Part shown: positions 1 through 6,350 of the stretch, piece by piece
How the letters are laid out: each line of letters starts with the position of its first letter
Position numbering within the stretch: position 1 is the first letter of the stretch
Origin: CBDCYN01 sp965224205
GTDB lineage: Bacteria > Planctomycetota > Phycisphaerae > Phycisphaerales > Phycisphaeraceae
NCBI GenBank assembly: GCA_965224205.1
Contig: CBDCYN010000022.1
Coordinates: 1-23,383 of the forward strand
Direction of reading: 5' to 3'
DNA: 23,383 nucleotides
Made by a program: the position numbers and the translations under genes
The notes under the pieces: model-generated
What the model saw: only the letters and a program-made list of their open reading frames with translations
The model's database searches: none
What the model was told of the DNA's origin: nothing

Positions 1-353
1 ACAAGGAGCCGCTGGAGGGCTCGGTCGGGGATGTCCCGCTTCGAGCGGGAATCCTCCGCCGTGACCGACCAGTGAGACCTGAGAGGCACGCTTGCGTGCC
101 GATTCCCTCTTAGGGTGCGAAGGCTCCGCCTTCGCGGTGGGGCTTGGGAGGTGGCGGGTGCGGGGGTATTTGGCGGCGGGGTAAGCCAGCCGTAGGGAGC
201 GGCACGAGCGGAGGCTGGCAAGAATTGCTGAGCGGAGGGCAGTCTCCCGCCGCAGGCGGGAACTGACCGCAGCTTCCACTCTAAAACAGAAAAGAGCGGT
301 TGTCGGGGTCACCGTCCCAAACGGCGGCGGGCCAAAGCCCGCCACGCGAGTGG
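1..353. other. Non-coding, hairpin-rich region
   Basis: I see no credible gene here. The stretch holds five strong inverted repeats: 34-40/44-50 (flanked by further pairing 29-32/51-54), 85-91/94-100, 117-124/128-135, 246-251/255-260 and 326-332/337-343. The last one lies just downstream of the stop of the minus-strand 95-aa gene and probably ends its transcript, although the T-run after it is poor. The density of short GC-rich hairpins resembles a structured RNA or a transfer-origin region, but there is no nick-site signature I can name. Confidence 0.5.
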
Positions 354-641
354 TTAATAATTCTTGTGCTCGTTGAGCCAGTGCTGGATGCGGACGATTG
401 CCCGTTCCAGGTCTCTAAGAGCCTCGGGAGGGAAGCTCTTAGAGAGCTTGGTGTCGTATTTCGTGCCGTGCAGATAATCGAACGAGATGCGGTAATACAC
501 CGAGCCGTCACGGCCTCGGTTTCGCCACAGTCGGGTCCAAACCTTCCCGTAGGTAAAGTCCGCAATCTCTCCCCCTCGATGCTGAGTTGGGTAAAGGTCA
601 AGGGATGATAAGTATGCTCTTCTCTTCTTCCTGAACCACAT
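354..641 (-). CDS. Small orphan protein, beta-hairpin plus C-terminal helix (95 aa)
   Basis: I do not recognise the family. The protein is basic at the N-terminus, then has a strand-rich middle (around YYRISFDYLHG, residues 47-57) and a C-terminal amphipathic helix (ALRDLERAIVRIQHWLNEH). This layout resembles the 77-aa protein at 1270-1503 and the N-terminal part of the 203-aa protein at 8723, so they may belong to one broad fold class; that is inference from pattern, not alignment. The ATG is preceded by AAGGAGG with a spacing of 7, a strong ribosome binding site that fixes the start. A hairpin at 326-343 follows the stop. A decayed copy lies on the opposite strand at about 915-1180, which shows the gene has been duplicated here. 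Confidence 0.7.
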   Translation of the reverse strand: MWFRKKRRAYLSSLDLYPTQHRGGEIADFTYGKVWTRLWRNRGRDGSVYYRISFDYLHGTKYDTKLSKSFPPEALRDLERAIVRIQHWLNEHKNY

Positions 642-891
642 AACGGGTTCCTCCTTACGATTCGGCCAGTCAGAGCCGCCTGGTTGTCTGGCTTACGATT
701 TGTTGGTTTGTAAAAAGGCTTTGCTTCCATCTCACGAACGCTGGATGGAAGAGGAAGACTTGCCTACAAACGGACAAGCGGAAGCGACGAATGATGCTGG
801 CGGGTGGTCGATGAGTGAGGAACCGAAAAGGGAGGGTGGAGAGAAGAATCAATCGAGTGTTCTGAGCTTTTCATTCGTATCGAGAGGGAGA

Positions 892-906
892 GATTATCTG
901 ATAATC
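892..906. repeat. 15-bp palindrome GATTATC-T-GATAATC
   Basis: A perfect 7-bp inverted repeat around a single T, lying just before the decayed gene at 915-1180. It has the size of a binding site for a dimeric regulator. No promoter elements are obvious beside it, so the role is unknown. Confidence 0.35.
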
Positions 907-914
907 CGTACGGG

Positions 915-1180
915 TTGGTGGACCTGACTGTGACGGAAGCGTTGTCGATTGAATTGAATCGGTGGATGCTTCACGTTACGCACGGCGGCGTCACCAAGCC
1001 CCTATCCCGCACGATATTCTTAGAGACATGGAATGGGGTCATCTCATCTTCAAAATCCCGTAGAGAGCCAATACGGGATTTTGAACACGGCTCAGCATTC
1101 GAGCATGGCTTACCCAAGAGCACACGGAGTTCCAGGTCGCGGGGTGGGCTTTGGCCTGTCGCCGTTTGGGTCGGTGTCCG
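915..1180 (+). pseudogene. Decayed, frameshifted copy of the 95-aa gene
   Basis: In one frame the translation reads THGGVTKPLSRTI, which matches LHGTKYDTKLSKSF of the intact minus-strand gene at 354-641. The next frame then reads PHDILRDMEW, which matches PPEALRDLER. At DNA level TCTTAGAGAC-TGGAA is shared. Downstream, the stretch 1138-1178 is about 80 percent identical to the region after the intact gene's stop (306-347 on the minus strand), including the GGGCTTTGGCC hairpin. The copy is broken by at least one frameshift and an early stop. The boundaries are approximate. Confidence 0.55.
1049..1085. repeat. 13-bp perfect hairpin
   Basis: Positions 1049-1061 and 1073-1085 are perfect reverse complements with an 11-nt loop. 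The hairpin lies inside the decayed gene copy and replaces part of the sequence that would encode the C-terminal helix. No T-run follows on either strand, so a terminator role is doubtful; a small inserted palindrome is possible. Confidence 0.5.
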
Positions 1181-1216
1181 TCGTGATTGCCGCTACCCCC
1201 CTCCCTACCGCTTCGG

Positions 1217-1255
1217 ATAAAGAAAGCGACCGGAGAACCTCTGCTCTCCGGTCGC
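1217..1255 (-). terminator. Rho-independent terminator of the 77-aa gene
   Basis: On the minus strand an 11-bp perfect stem (1245-1255 with 1226-1236, loop of 8 nt) is followed by TTTCTTTAT. It lies 15 bp after the stop of the gene at 1270-1503. Confidence 0.8.
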
Positions 1256-1269
1256 CTTGTGATTTGAAT

Positions 1270-1503
1270 TTACTCCTTTTGCTGACGCTCGATGATGGCT
1301 GTGTGAGCCCTATCCGCGAGTTTAGCTAGGACAAGCAGGTCATCCCTTCCGTAGCTGCCGGATGATTTCCAACCTTCGTCGGTTTTATAGAGGCGTTCGA
1401 AGGTCACGTTTATCATCGTGCCGCTGCTCTTCGTCTCGTTCTCCCATATGGCAGCCTTGAGGTTACCGATACGGATTTCATCGATTGGTTTGTTCTTTGC
1501 CAT
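1270..1503 (-). CDS. Small orphan protein, planctomycete-type (77 aa)
   Basis: The function is unknown. The sequence shows two strand segments (IRIGNLKAAIWENE and MINVTFERLYK), a polar turn with GWKSSGSYGRDDL, then a C-terminal helix ending in AHTAIIERQ. My recollection is that short proteins with an AAIWEN...NVTF.RLY...GRDDL pattern are common in Planctomycetota; this would need a database search. The strand-strand-strand-helix order is compatible with a small single-stranded nucleic acid binding fold, but no family can be assigned. The start is well supported by AGGAG placed 8-9 bases before the ATG. The gene has its own terminator at 1217-1255. A broken relative lies on the plus strand at 1705. 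Confidence 0.75.
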   Translation of the reverse strand: MAKNKPIDEIRIGNLKAAIWENETKSSGTMINVTFERLYKTDEGWKSSGSYGRDDLLVLAKLADRAHTAIIERQQKE

Positions 1504-1704
1504 GGTAAGTATCTCCTATAAGTGAGTTTGTGTTTTTCATTCACAAATCGCTGATGAAGAACACGAACTCGCGGGGAGATATGCGGAGAGGCCAACGTGA
1601 GAGCGGCGGGAAGATTCAATGGGCAAGGTGAATGACGGGTCGCCCCGCGACCCGGCGTGAGCGTTGCTTGAATCGACCAGAGCCTACGTGGGCTGATACG
1701 GGAA
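1504..1704. other. Intergenic region with one GC hairpin
   Basis: No gene is visible. A perfect 8-bp hairpin lies at 1636-1643/1647-1654 (CGGGTCGC / GCGACCCG). It should include the promoter of the minus-strand 77-aa gene, but I cannot place one with confidence. Confidence 0.4.
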
Positions 1705-1870
1705 ATGGCAAAGAACAAATCTATCGATGATGGGTGAGATTAACGGCGGGTCGGTGGGAGAGTCGAGAACGCGATAACGCTGATGGTAAATTATGACGTG
1801 CCCTCTTAGCGACGACGACGGCAAAACGTAGGTAGGGATGACCTGTCCGGGATGATAGGCTTCGGATAGG
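1705..1870 (+). pseudogene. Decayed copy of the 77-aa gene
   Basis: The plus strand reads ATG then AKNKSIDDG and a stop. The first 15 bases are identical to the start of the minus-strand gene at 1503, and ATCGATGA follows at the same spacing. Further on TGGGAGA recalls the WEN segment, and GGTAGGGATGACCTG (near 1831-1845) recalls the GRDDL segment in another frame. The copy is broken by stops and frameshifts. The 3' limit is approximate. Confidence 0.5.
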
Positions 1871-2034
1871 CATTACCCCCCTTCTAAGACGCAGGGGCAA
1901 ATCAGAAATGTGAGCACCGGGGAGAGGTTAGGTGCTGTGTATCACCTCGTTCGGCTTCTTCGGTAAGTGGCCAACTCTTCCTCCCCCCCTACTCGTGCCG
2001 TGTCATTGGATTCGTGCGGTCTCAATTCTCGAAT
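1871..2034. other. Intergenic, no feature resolved
   Basis: No ORF with a ribosome binding site is seen. The promoter for the zinc-ribbon gene at 2102 is expected here or within the inverted repeat that follows. Confidence 0.3.
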
Positions 2035-2093
2035 CTCCTTAAAAAACTCAGCCCTGTCAGCGTGGGGTGAACAGGCCCAACTTTTTTAAGGAG
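2035..2093 (+). promoter_or_regulatory. Inverted repeat that can mask the ribosome binding site of the zinc-ribbon gene
   Basis: CTCCTTAAAAAA (2035-2046) and TTTTTTAAGGAG (2082-2093) are a perfect 12-bp inverted repeat. The right arm ends in AAGGAG, the ribosome binding site 8 bases before the ATG at 2102. An inner helix CCTGT/ACAGG (2053-2057/2071-2075) would shorten the loop. In RNA the left arm would act as an anti-Shine-Dalgarno. The A-U-rich outer helix would melt easily, as in RNA thermometers, but this is inference. Confidence 0.6.
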
Positions 2094-2101
2094 CTTCTCT
2101 C

Positions 2102-2293
2102 ATGACTGACACGCACAAATTCATCGTTAAGAACAGCACGAGCACAACGGCTGAGAGTAGAGCCGAGAAACGGCAACGAAAGACGCCCAAACAGGTGGAT
2201 TATCTCTTCTGCCTTCGCTGCGGCTCCCCTACCGCTGGGGACACTTGCTCTGTGTGCAATTATCGCAGCTGCCCGGGGTGTGGTGAGAGGTAA
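2102..2293 (+). CDS. Small zinc-ribbon protein (63 aa)
   Basis: The protein has three CxxC pairs in its C-terminal half: CLRC, CSVC and CPGC, the pattern of a short zinc ribbon. The N-terminal 30 residues are polar and basic (RAEKRQRKTPKQ) and probably disordered or nucleic-acid binding. No enzymatic domain fits in the length. The start is set by AAGGAG 8 bases upstream, which also forms the right arm of a 12-bp inverted repeat, so translation may be controlled. A clear terminator follows the stop. It is transcribed away from the parA operon and has no operon partner. The target of the ribbon cannot be predicted. Confidence 0.75.
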   Translation: MTDTHKFIVKNSTSTTAESRAEKRQRKTPKQVDYLFCLRCGSPTAGDTCSVCNYRSCPGCGER

Positions 2294-2302
2294 TCGGGGG
2301 AG

Positions 2303-2323
2303 CCCGCCCTCAGGCGGGTTTTT
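2303..2323 (+). terminator. Rho-independent terminator
   Basis: CCCGCC-CTCA-GGCGGG followed by TTTTT, 10 bases after the stop of the zinc-ribbon gene. Confidence 0.85.
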
Positions 2324-2403
2324 CCTTTCCCTTTTTTGGGGCTTGCTCGTTTTTCCTGCCTGTTGACCCCCCTCCCCTACCGATACCCATGCGTCCTATC
2401 TTT

Positions 2404-2901
2404 TCACTCACACTCAAACGCGGCGGCGTTCCGAAATCCTTCGAAGATTGCTGCGGCAAGCTTTCTATCGAACGCATCTCTCTTGTGCTCATTGCCAAAC
2501 TTGTTGCTAGGCATATCTTGCGGACCAATCGCTGCTGCTGCTTGTTCAATCTGAGTCTTCGCGTGCTCTGATACCATGAGCCACGCTCTAGCGACGTTAC
2601 TGTTTTTTACCTCAGACCCAGTCACGCCGCTGAATAGCTGCCTCAAGTGTTTAAGGGTTTTGTCAGTTGATTCGGTAAGAATCACCTGACGGTGGGTTTT
2701 CGCTGGCTCCCCCGTGCGTTCTGTAGGTGTAACTTGAGGAGGTGGATTTGAGCCAGTAGCCTCATCATCCCTTACAACTCTAAGTTTGTTATTCGACGCA
2801 GCTTCGCTGCTACCCATCAACGCCTCTTGCATCGCAGTTGTATCAACAAGAGAGGTTGCGACCGAGCTAGATGGTTGAGGCTTTGTAAGAGGCTTTGGCA
2901 T
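2404..2901 (-). CDS. Probable ParA partner, centromere-binding protein (165 aa)
   Basis: This gene follows parA by 10 bp in the same direction, and its ribosome binding site GGAGGG overlaps the end of parA, so the two are translationally coupled. The first 70 residues are low complexity (Ser, Thr, Pro, Gln), consistent with a flexible tail. The structured part starts near HRQVILTESTDKTLKHLRQLF: a short strand followed by helices, reminiscent of ribbon-helix-helix partner proteins of plasmid ParA systems. No ParB/Spo0J nuclease-like domain is present. The role is inferred chiefly from position. The ATGCAT array upstream of parA is a candidate binding site. Confidence 0.65.
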   Translation of the reverse strand: MPKPLTKPQPSSSVATSLVDTTAMQEALMGSSEAASNNKLRVVRDDEATGSNPPPQVTPTERTGEPAKTHRQVILTESTDKTLKHLRQLFSGVTGSEVKNSNVARAWLMVSEHAKTQIEQAAAAIGPQDMPSNKFGNEHKRDAFDRKLAAAIFEGFRNAAAFECE

Positions 2902-2911
2902 TGGTCCCTCC

Positions 2912-3901
2912 CTACTCGTTCACTGTGTGCAATACGTTGTCATTTTGGTCTAAGACGACAATTTCTGGCGGGGATTTCGTTGCGTCTACATCGCCCTGAG
3001 ATTCTTCGATGATCTGATGTGTAAGTGTCCCAGCCAAGAACTCATCCCGATGACAACATCGTGCATCGATTTCTCTAGCGATAGTTCGATACATGTTCGT
3101 AATCTCATGCTTTTGATACGACTTTCCATCAAACAACGTCTTGCCTCGGTCAAGTGTCTTGTTGAGGATGCTGTTCGCTGGAATAAACGGTACCGAAAAC
3201 GCTCTATGGTCTAGATGCTCTCTGATAAATGCCTCAGTTTGCTCTCTAGCCTTGGTTCGACGGTCCACGTTTGAAAAAATAATTCCGATGATTTCCAGTC
3301 TTGGATTGCGTTGCGACTTAACGTCTCTGATGTCATTGAAAGCCTCGTTTAGGCCCTCATATGAGAGTTTGTTTGGAAACGTTGATAGGAGAAACCAATC
3401 CGCAGATGAATACGCAGCAACCGTTGTGGGAGCATTCGCATACGGGCAGGTATCAAGGAGGATATAGTCGTACTGCTTGCGAGCTAGCTCAAGCCCCCTC
3501 GTCAGTAGTTCTGTGGGGTTCACGAACTTCCCTGTATGTTTCATAATCTCATTTAGCTCAGTTCGTGCGGTAATGAGATGAACGTTCGTCGGCAACCCTT
3601 CAACCACAGCTAAATCCTGTGGCGAATCCTCAGAGATGATTAGCTCAAATGTACCTGCGTATTGCTTCGGGTTGACCCCAAGGTGTTTTGTCGAACCACC
3701 GCTAGGGTCAAGGTCGATGATTAGAACGGAATGACCAGCCTCACCTAGTGCAGCGGCAATGTTCACCGTGGAGGTGGTCTTACCTACCCCCCCTTTCTGA
3801 TTTCCGATTGCTATCACGTGACCGTTGTGAGCAGCGTCCTCGACCACGCCTATTACTCGATTTTCACTGACTGTTATCTGACCGTTGTTGGTATCAGACA
3901 T
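2912..3901 (-). CDS. parA: ParA-family partition ATPase (329 aa)
   Basis: ParA/MinD-type ATPases bind the nucleoid and move plasmid copies apart by ATP cycling with a centromere-binding partner. The deviant Walker A motif KGGVGKTT is at residues 36-43 with the signature first lysine. It is followed by VLIIDLDPSGGS (A' region, near residue 60) and YILLDTCPYANAP (Walker B, near residue 146). The N-terminus before Walker A is only about 35 residues and shows no helix-turn-helix, so this resembles a short ParA rather than the long autoregulating type. GGGAGG seven bases before the ATG supports the start. The operon reads away from the ATGCAT-rich region and is divergent from the initiator gene. 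Confidence 0.92.
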   Translation of the reverse strand: MSDTNNGQITVSENRVIGVVEDAAHNGHVIAIGNQKGGVGKTTSTVNIAAALGEAGHSVLIIDLDPSGGSTKHLGVNPKQYAGTFELIISEDSPQDLAVVEGLPTNVHLITARTELNEIMKHTGKFVNPTELLTRGLELARKQYDYILLDTCPYANAPTTVAAYSSADWFLLSTFPNKLSYEGLNEAFNDIRDVKSQRNPRLEIIGIIFSNVDRRTKAREQTEAFIREHLDHRAFSVPFIPANSILNKTLDRGKTLFDGKSYQKHEITNMYRTIAREIDARCCHRDEFLAGTLTHQIIEESQGDVDATKSPPEIVVLDQNDNVLHTVNE

Positions 3902-3970
3902 GACTACGCCTCCCTACGTTCTTGAGTGAGCAATCGAATCATTTTTTCATTCATCTATGGCCGCATCGCG

Positions 3971-4393
3971 GCATCCACGCATCCATGCATGCGTGGATGC
4001 CAGCATACTGGCGTGCGGGTACACGTGCAACGAAATTTTTATCTCTCTACAATGCCTAGGCGTCTAACTCCTAGCAGATGGTCTATCGAAGACGCTCAAT
4101 ACGTCCGGACGCATAGTAAGGGCGTCGTAGACAACGCCCTCTTCTTCTCTCATCGTCGTCCAATAACGGAACAGGACAAAAAATATTTTTCTCCTAGCAT
4201 GCATGCATACAGGCACACATGCATGGTCGCGTCCTAGCATGCATGGATGCTGGCACCCATGAGTCAAACTATCGCAAACACCAGCAATCAGGACGTTAGG
4301 CCCGCCAAAAAGACCATGCATGCGGCTATGGCAGCACCCATGCCCGCATGCATACCACCACACATGGATGCATGTGTTCGACCATGCATGCAT
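3971..4393. repeat. ATGCAT-rich repeat array, candidate origin or centromere
   Basis: Ten ATGCAT hexamers lie in about 420 bp (starting at 3985, 4199, 4203, 4219, 4239, 4316, 4348, 4368, 4384 and 4388). I noticed none elsewhere in such density. The array also holds palindromes: 3971-3982/3989-4000 (12 bp, 6-nt loop), 3999-4003/4008-4012, 4119-4125/4134-4140 and 4360-4366/4371-4377. It sits between divergent parA and the initiator gene, the usual place for iterons or a parS site. The AT-rich stretch near 4178-4190 could be an unwinding element. Confidence 0.65.
4192..4261 (+). repeat. Pair of 30-bp imperfect direct repeats, 40-bp period
   Basis: Positions 4192-4221 and 4232-4261 both start TCCTAGCATGCATG and continue with the pattern xATxCxGGCACxCATG; 26 of 30 bases agree. 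The 40-bp period is close to four helical turns, so bound proteins would lie on one face of the DNA, as with iterons. Confidence 0.65.
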
Positions 4394-4421
4394 CCATGTT
4401 CGCGAATGCTTATTTTACCGC

Positions 4422-4449
4422 TTGCAGTGCTTGGCTGGGTACGTATGGT
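4422..4449 (+). promoter_or_regulatory. Possible promoter of the initiator gene
   Basis: TTGCAG (4422-4427) and TATGGT (4444-4449) with a 16-bp spacer. The match is moderate. It would give a leader of about 340 nt before the ATG at 4799. Confidence 0.35.
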
Positions 4450-4575
4450 AGTGATGTAGTTTAAGTCTGTTAAAGCCTAGCGGCTTAGTGTTGTCTCGCT
4501 CGGCTAATTGTCAGGGGAAAGAAGTCGTAAATGTAAGGAGACCATTATCGAATAGCAGCACGGTACAACAGGCAC

Positions 4576-4650
4576 AAAAAAAGCGACCTATGGGCCGCTA
4601 ATTTTGAGTCCACGAGATTGGTCACACACTCGCGGATGGATTGAATCTGG
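4576..4650 (-). ncRNA. Putative antisense copy-control RNA
   Basis: A minus-strand promoter (4658-4686) would start an RNA near 4650. It would end at a hairpin (4598-4593 with 4588-4583, loop CATA) followed by seven T residues (4582-4576). The RNA of about 75 nt is complementary to the leader of the initiator mRNA and covers the left arm (4611-4622) of a 12-bp inverted repeat. Size, terminator and position fit plasmid countertranscribed RNAs. All evidence is sequence pattern. Confidence 0.5.
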
Positions 4651-4798
4651 TAAATCCAATCTAACCGCACTTCCAACCGTCGTCAATACCAATCTCGTGA
4701 GGCTGACAGGGATTTTGTGCCCTGAAGTCGGTGCTGCGTGTTCACACACGGGGCAACGCGGACGCCCTTGGATTGTCCGCTATCACGAGGTTGCACGG
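4611..4798 (+). promoter_or_regulatory. Initiator leader with two mutually exclusive pairings
   Basis: CACGAGATTGGT (4611-4622) is the perfect complement of ACCAATCTCGTG (4688-4699). The same right arm, 4693-4700, can instead pair with 4783-4790, which holds the initiator's ribosome binding site (CACGAGG, 8 bases before ATG 4799). Between them lie small hairpins at 4707-4711/4720-4724, 4737-4741/4746-4750 and 4758-4763/4775-4780. If antisense RNA occupied the left arm, the right arm would be free to mask the ribosome binding site. This is the logic of translational copy control. Confidence 0.5.
4658..4686 (-). promoter_or_regulatory. Minus-strand promoter for the antisense RNA
   Basis: Reading the minus strand: TTGACG (4686-4681), a 17-bp spacer, then TAGATT (4663-4658). 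The -35 box differs from TTGACA at one base and the -10 box matches TATAAT at four of six. Confidence 0.5.
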
Positions 4799-6313
4799 AT
4801 GCAGTCACAAAAGACAGAAACGCTCTGGGAAAATGGTAGAGCACATACGAAAGCGGTAGGGGGGTTCGTTCAAATCTCGGTGCCGCAGCTTCTGATGGCC
4901 TTCTGGGCCTACCACCAGCACCTCATCTCACTTAAGGCTCTTCACGTCTGGTTTGCCGCTCACGAGCTAAAGAAGACCCGCCTCAACCTAGAGGACCATC
5001 GAGCACCGAAGTTTCGCCTACGGGAATTTATGCTCCTTGTAGGGGGAACTGAGCGAATCATCAGAAAATCACTCCGAGAATTGGCAGCGGTCGGGTTGAT
5101 GAAGTGCTCACAGTCCTCGATTGAACACGCCATCTCCCCGGATGAGCTTCTTGTCGATGACCTCTCGACGTTCTGGGCCATGCTCGCAGAGGTCCCAGTG
5201 AGCAGGCGGGATAAGAAGCTCAAGATTCCTCGTCGGCTCGTTCTGCTCGCAGCAGGGGGGGCACGGAAGGGACTCATTGCAACGCTCATCGGGCAGTTCA
5301 TCTGGTGCCTGTTCAACAGGAAAATCGACGGCCAGTACCAGATAGTTCCCACGGGCAACTGTAAGTCATCCTGGATTGCCGATGTGTTCGGACTCACCAC
5401 CCGGGCCGTAGAAGAGCAACGCCGCCACCTGGTGCATCTCGGTGTGCTCATCGAAGAAGAGCAGGAGCAGTGGCATCTAAACCGCTTCGGTCGTCGCTAC
5501 AGCATCAATCTGCGTTGGGAGCGACCCGACAAGGCTGTGGATAACTCAAACCCAGAAGCGGTAGGGGAGGGGGGTGAGTGTGCGGAATCTTCTACCCCTC
5601 AAGCAGAAAGCGGCACGGTTTCTTCTACCCCTTGTCTTAACCAACATCTTCTCTCTTCGAGAGAACTTAAAAACCCACATCCGACCTCCGGTCGTCCGAT
5701 GGGGATTAAAAAATCTTTCAAAGAGGGAAAGAAGCCTACGCTCAACCGTGTGGTTGATGCGGACCTTCATCGGACTTCGAGGCTTTTCGAGCTTTTCGAC
5801 CAGGCGATAGCAAAGGGTTGGTTCCATCAACATCCTCATGAGCGGATATTGTTCGTTTCAGCGGCAGAACACAGTCGGGTTATCGGTGTAGATGACCCTT
5901 GTGCATGTTTCGCATCGATGATTCGAAACCGCAACGACAAGAAATGGGCCTACATCACTCAGGCTGATGAGGACGCGGCTATCAACCGCATCAGAGATTA
6001 TCTCAGGCCAGATGAGATAAGAAAACCGGCTGTTCGTCCGGAGCGAAAGGTCGTCAAAGTTGAGCTGACTGAGGACGCAAAACTAGCACGAGCGGCAAAG
6101 CAAATCGCGGCCCAGAAGCGGATTTCTGACCCGTTTAGGCTTATCAAACCCCACCATCCGGAGTGGACCCGAGAGCGATATGAAGCAGCGTTAGCTGAAC
6201 TCAATCATGCTGATTTCGAGCGGTCACTTGCATCGAATGGGGCAGGGGGGTCACCGTCGGGGATGTCTACGGCCCAAGACGTGCTTGAGTCAGTGGGAGT
6301 GGTAGGGGGGTAG
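4799..6313 (+). CDS. Putative plasmid replication initiator (504 aa)
   Basis: I do not recognise a named Rep family, but the architecture fits an initiator. Two winged-helix-like segments are visible: FRLREFMLLVG...IIRKSLRELAAVGLM (about residues 72-105) and SSWIADVFGLTTRAVEEQRRHLVHLGVLIEE (about 189-222), followed by a wing-like YSINLRWE. Residues 240-310 are a low-complexity linker. The C-terminal third is helical and basic. It is transcribed away from the ATGCAT array, divergent from parA. The frame is open upstream to a TTG at 4604 (569 aa), but that start has no ribosome binding site, and 4604-4700 carries inverted repeats and an antisense promoter, so I prefer ATG 4799 with GAGG eight bases before it. 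A role in transcriptional regulation rather than initiation is possible. Confidence 0.65.
   Translation: MQSQKTETLWENGRAHTKAVGGFVQISVPQLLMAFWAYHQHLISLKALHVWFAAHELKKTRLNLEDHRAPKFRLREFMLLVGGTERIIRKSLRELAAVGLMKCSQSSIEHAISPDELLVDDLSTFWAMLAEVPVSRRDKKLKIPRRLVLLAAGGARKGLIATLIGQFIWCLFNRKIDGQYQIVPTGNCKSSWIADVFGLTTRAVEEQRRHLVHLGVLIEEEQEQWHLNRFGRRYSINLRWERPDKAVDNSNPEAVGEGGECAESSTPQAESGTVSSTPCLNQHLLSSRELKNPHPTSGRPMGIKKSFKEGKKPTLNRVVDADLHRTSRLFELFDQAIAKGWFHQHPHERILFVSAAEHSRVIGVDDPCACFASMIRNRNDKKWAYITQADEDAAINRIRDYLRPDEIRKPAVRPERKVVKVELTEDAKLARAAKQIAAQKRISDPFRLIKPHHPEWTRERYEAALAELNHADFERSLASNGAGGSPSGMSTAQDVLESVGVVGG
5536..5544 (-). promoter_or_regulatory. Perfect DnaA-box match
   Basis: TGTGGATAA is the complement of the consensus TTATCCACA. 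It lies inside the low-complexity linker of the initiator gene. A single 9-mer match could arise by chance. Confidence 0.25.
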
Positions 6314-6350
6314 AACCCGTAGCTCGGGCTGCACCCCTCGCAGGGTATTA

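Noticed and set aside
281..730. Minus-strand 149-codon frame
   Set aside because: It overlaps the 95-aa gene in another frame; the latter has a strong ribosome binding site and a decayed relative.
4064..4393. Minus-strand 109-codon frame rich in His, Cys and Met
   Set aside because: It is the translation of the ATGCAT repeats and has no ribosome binding site.
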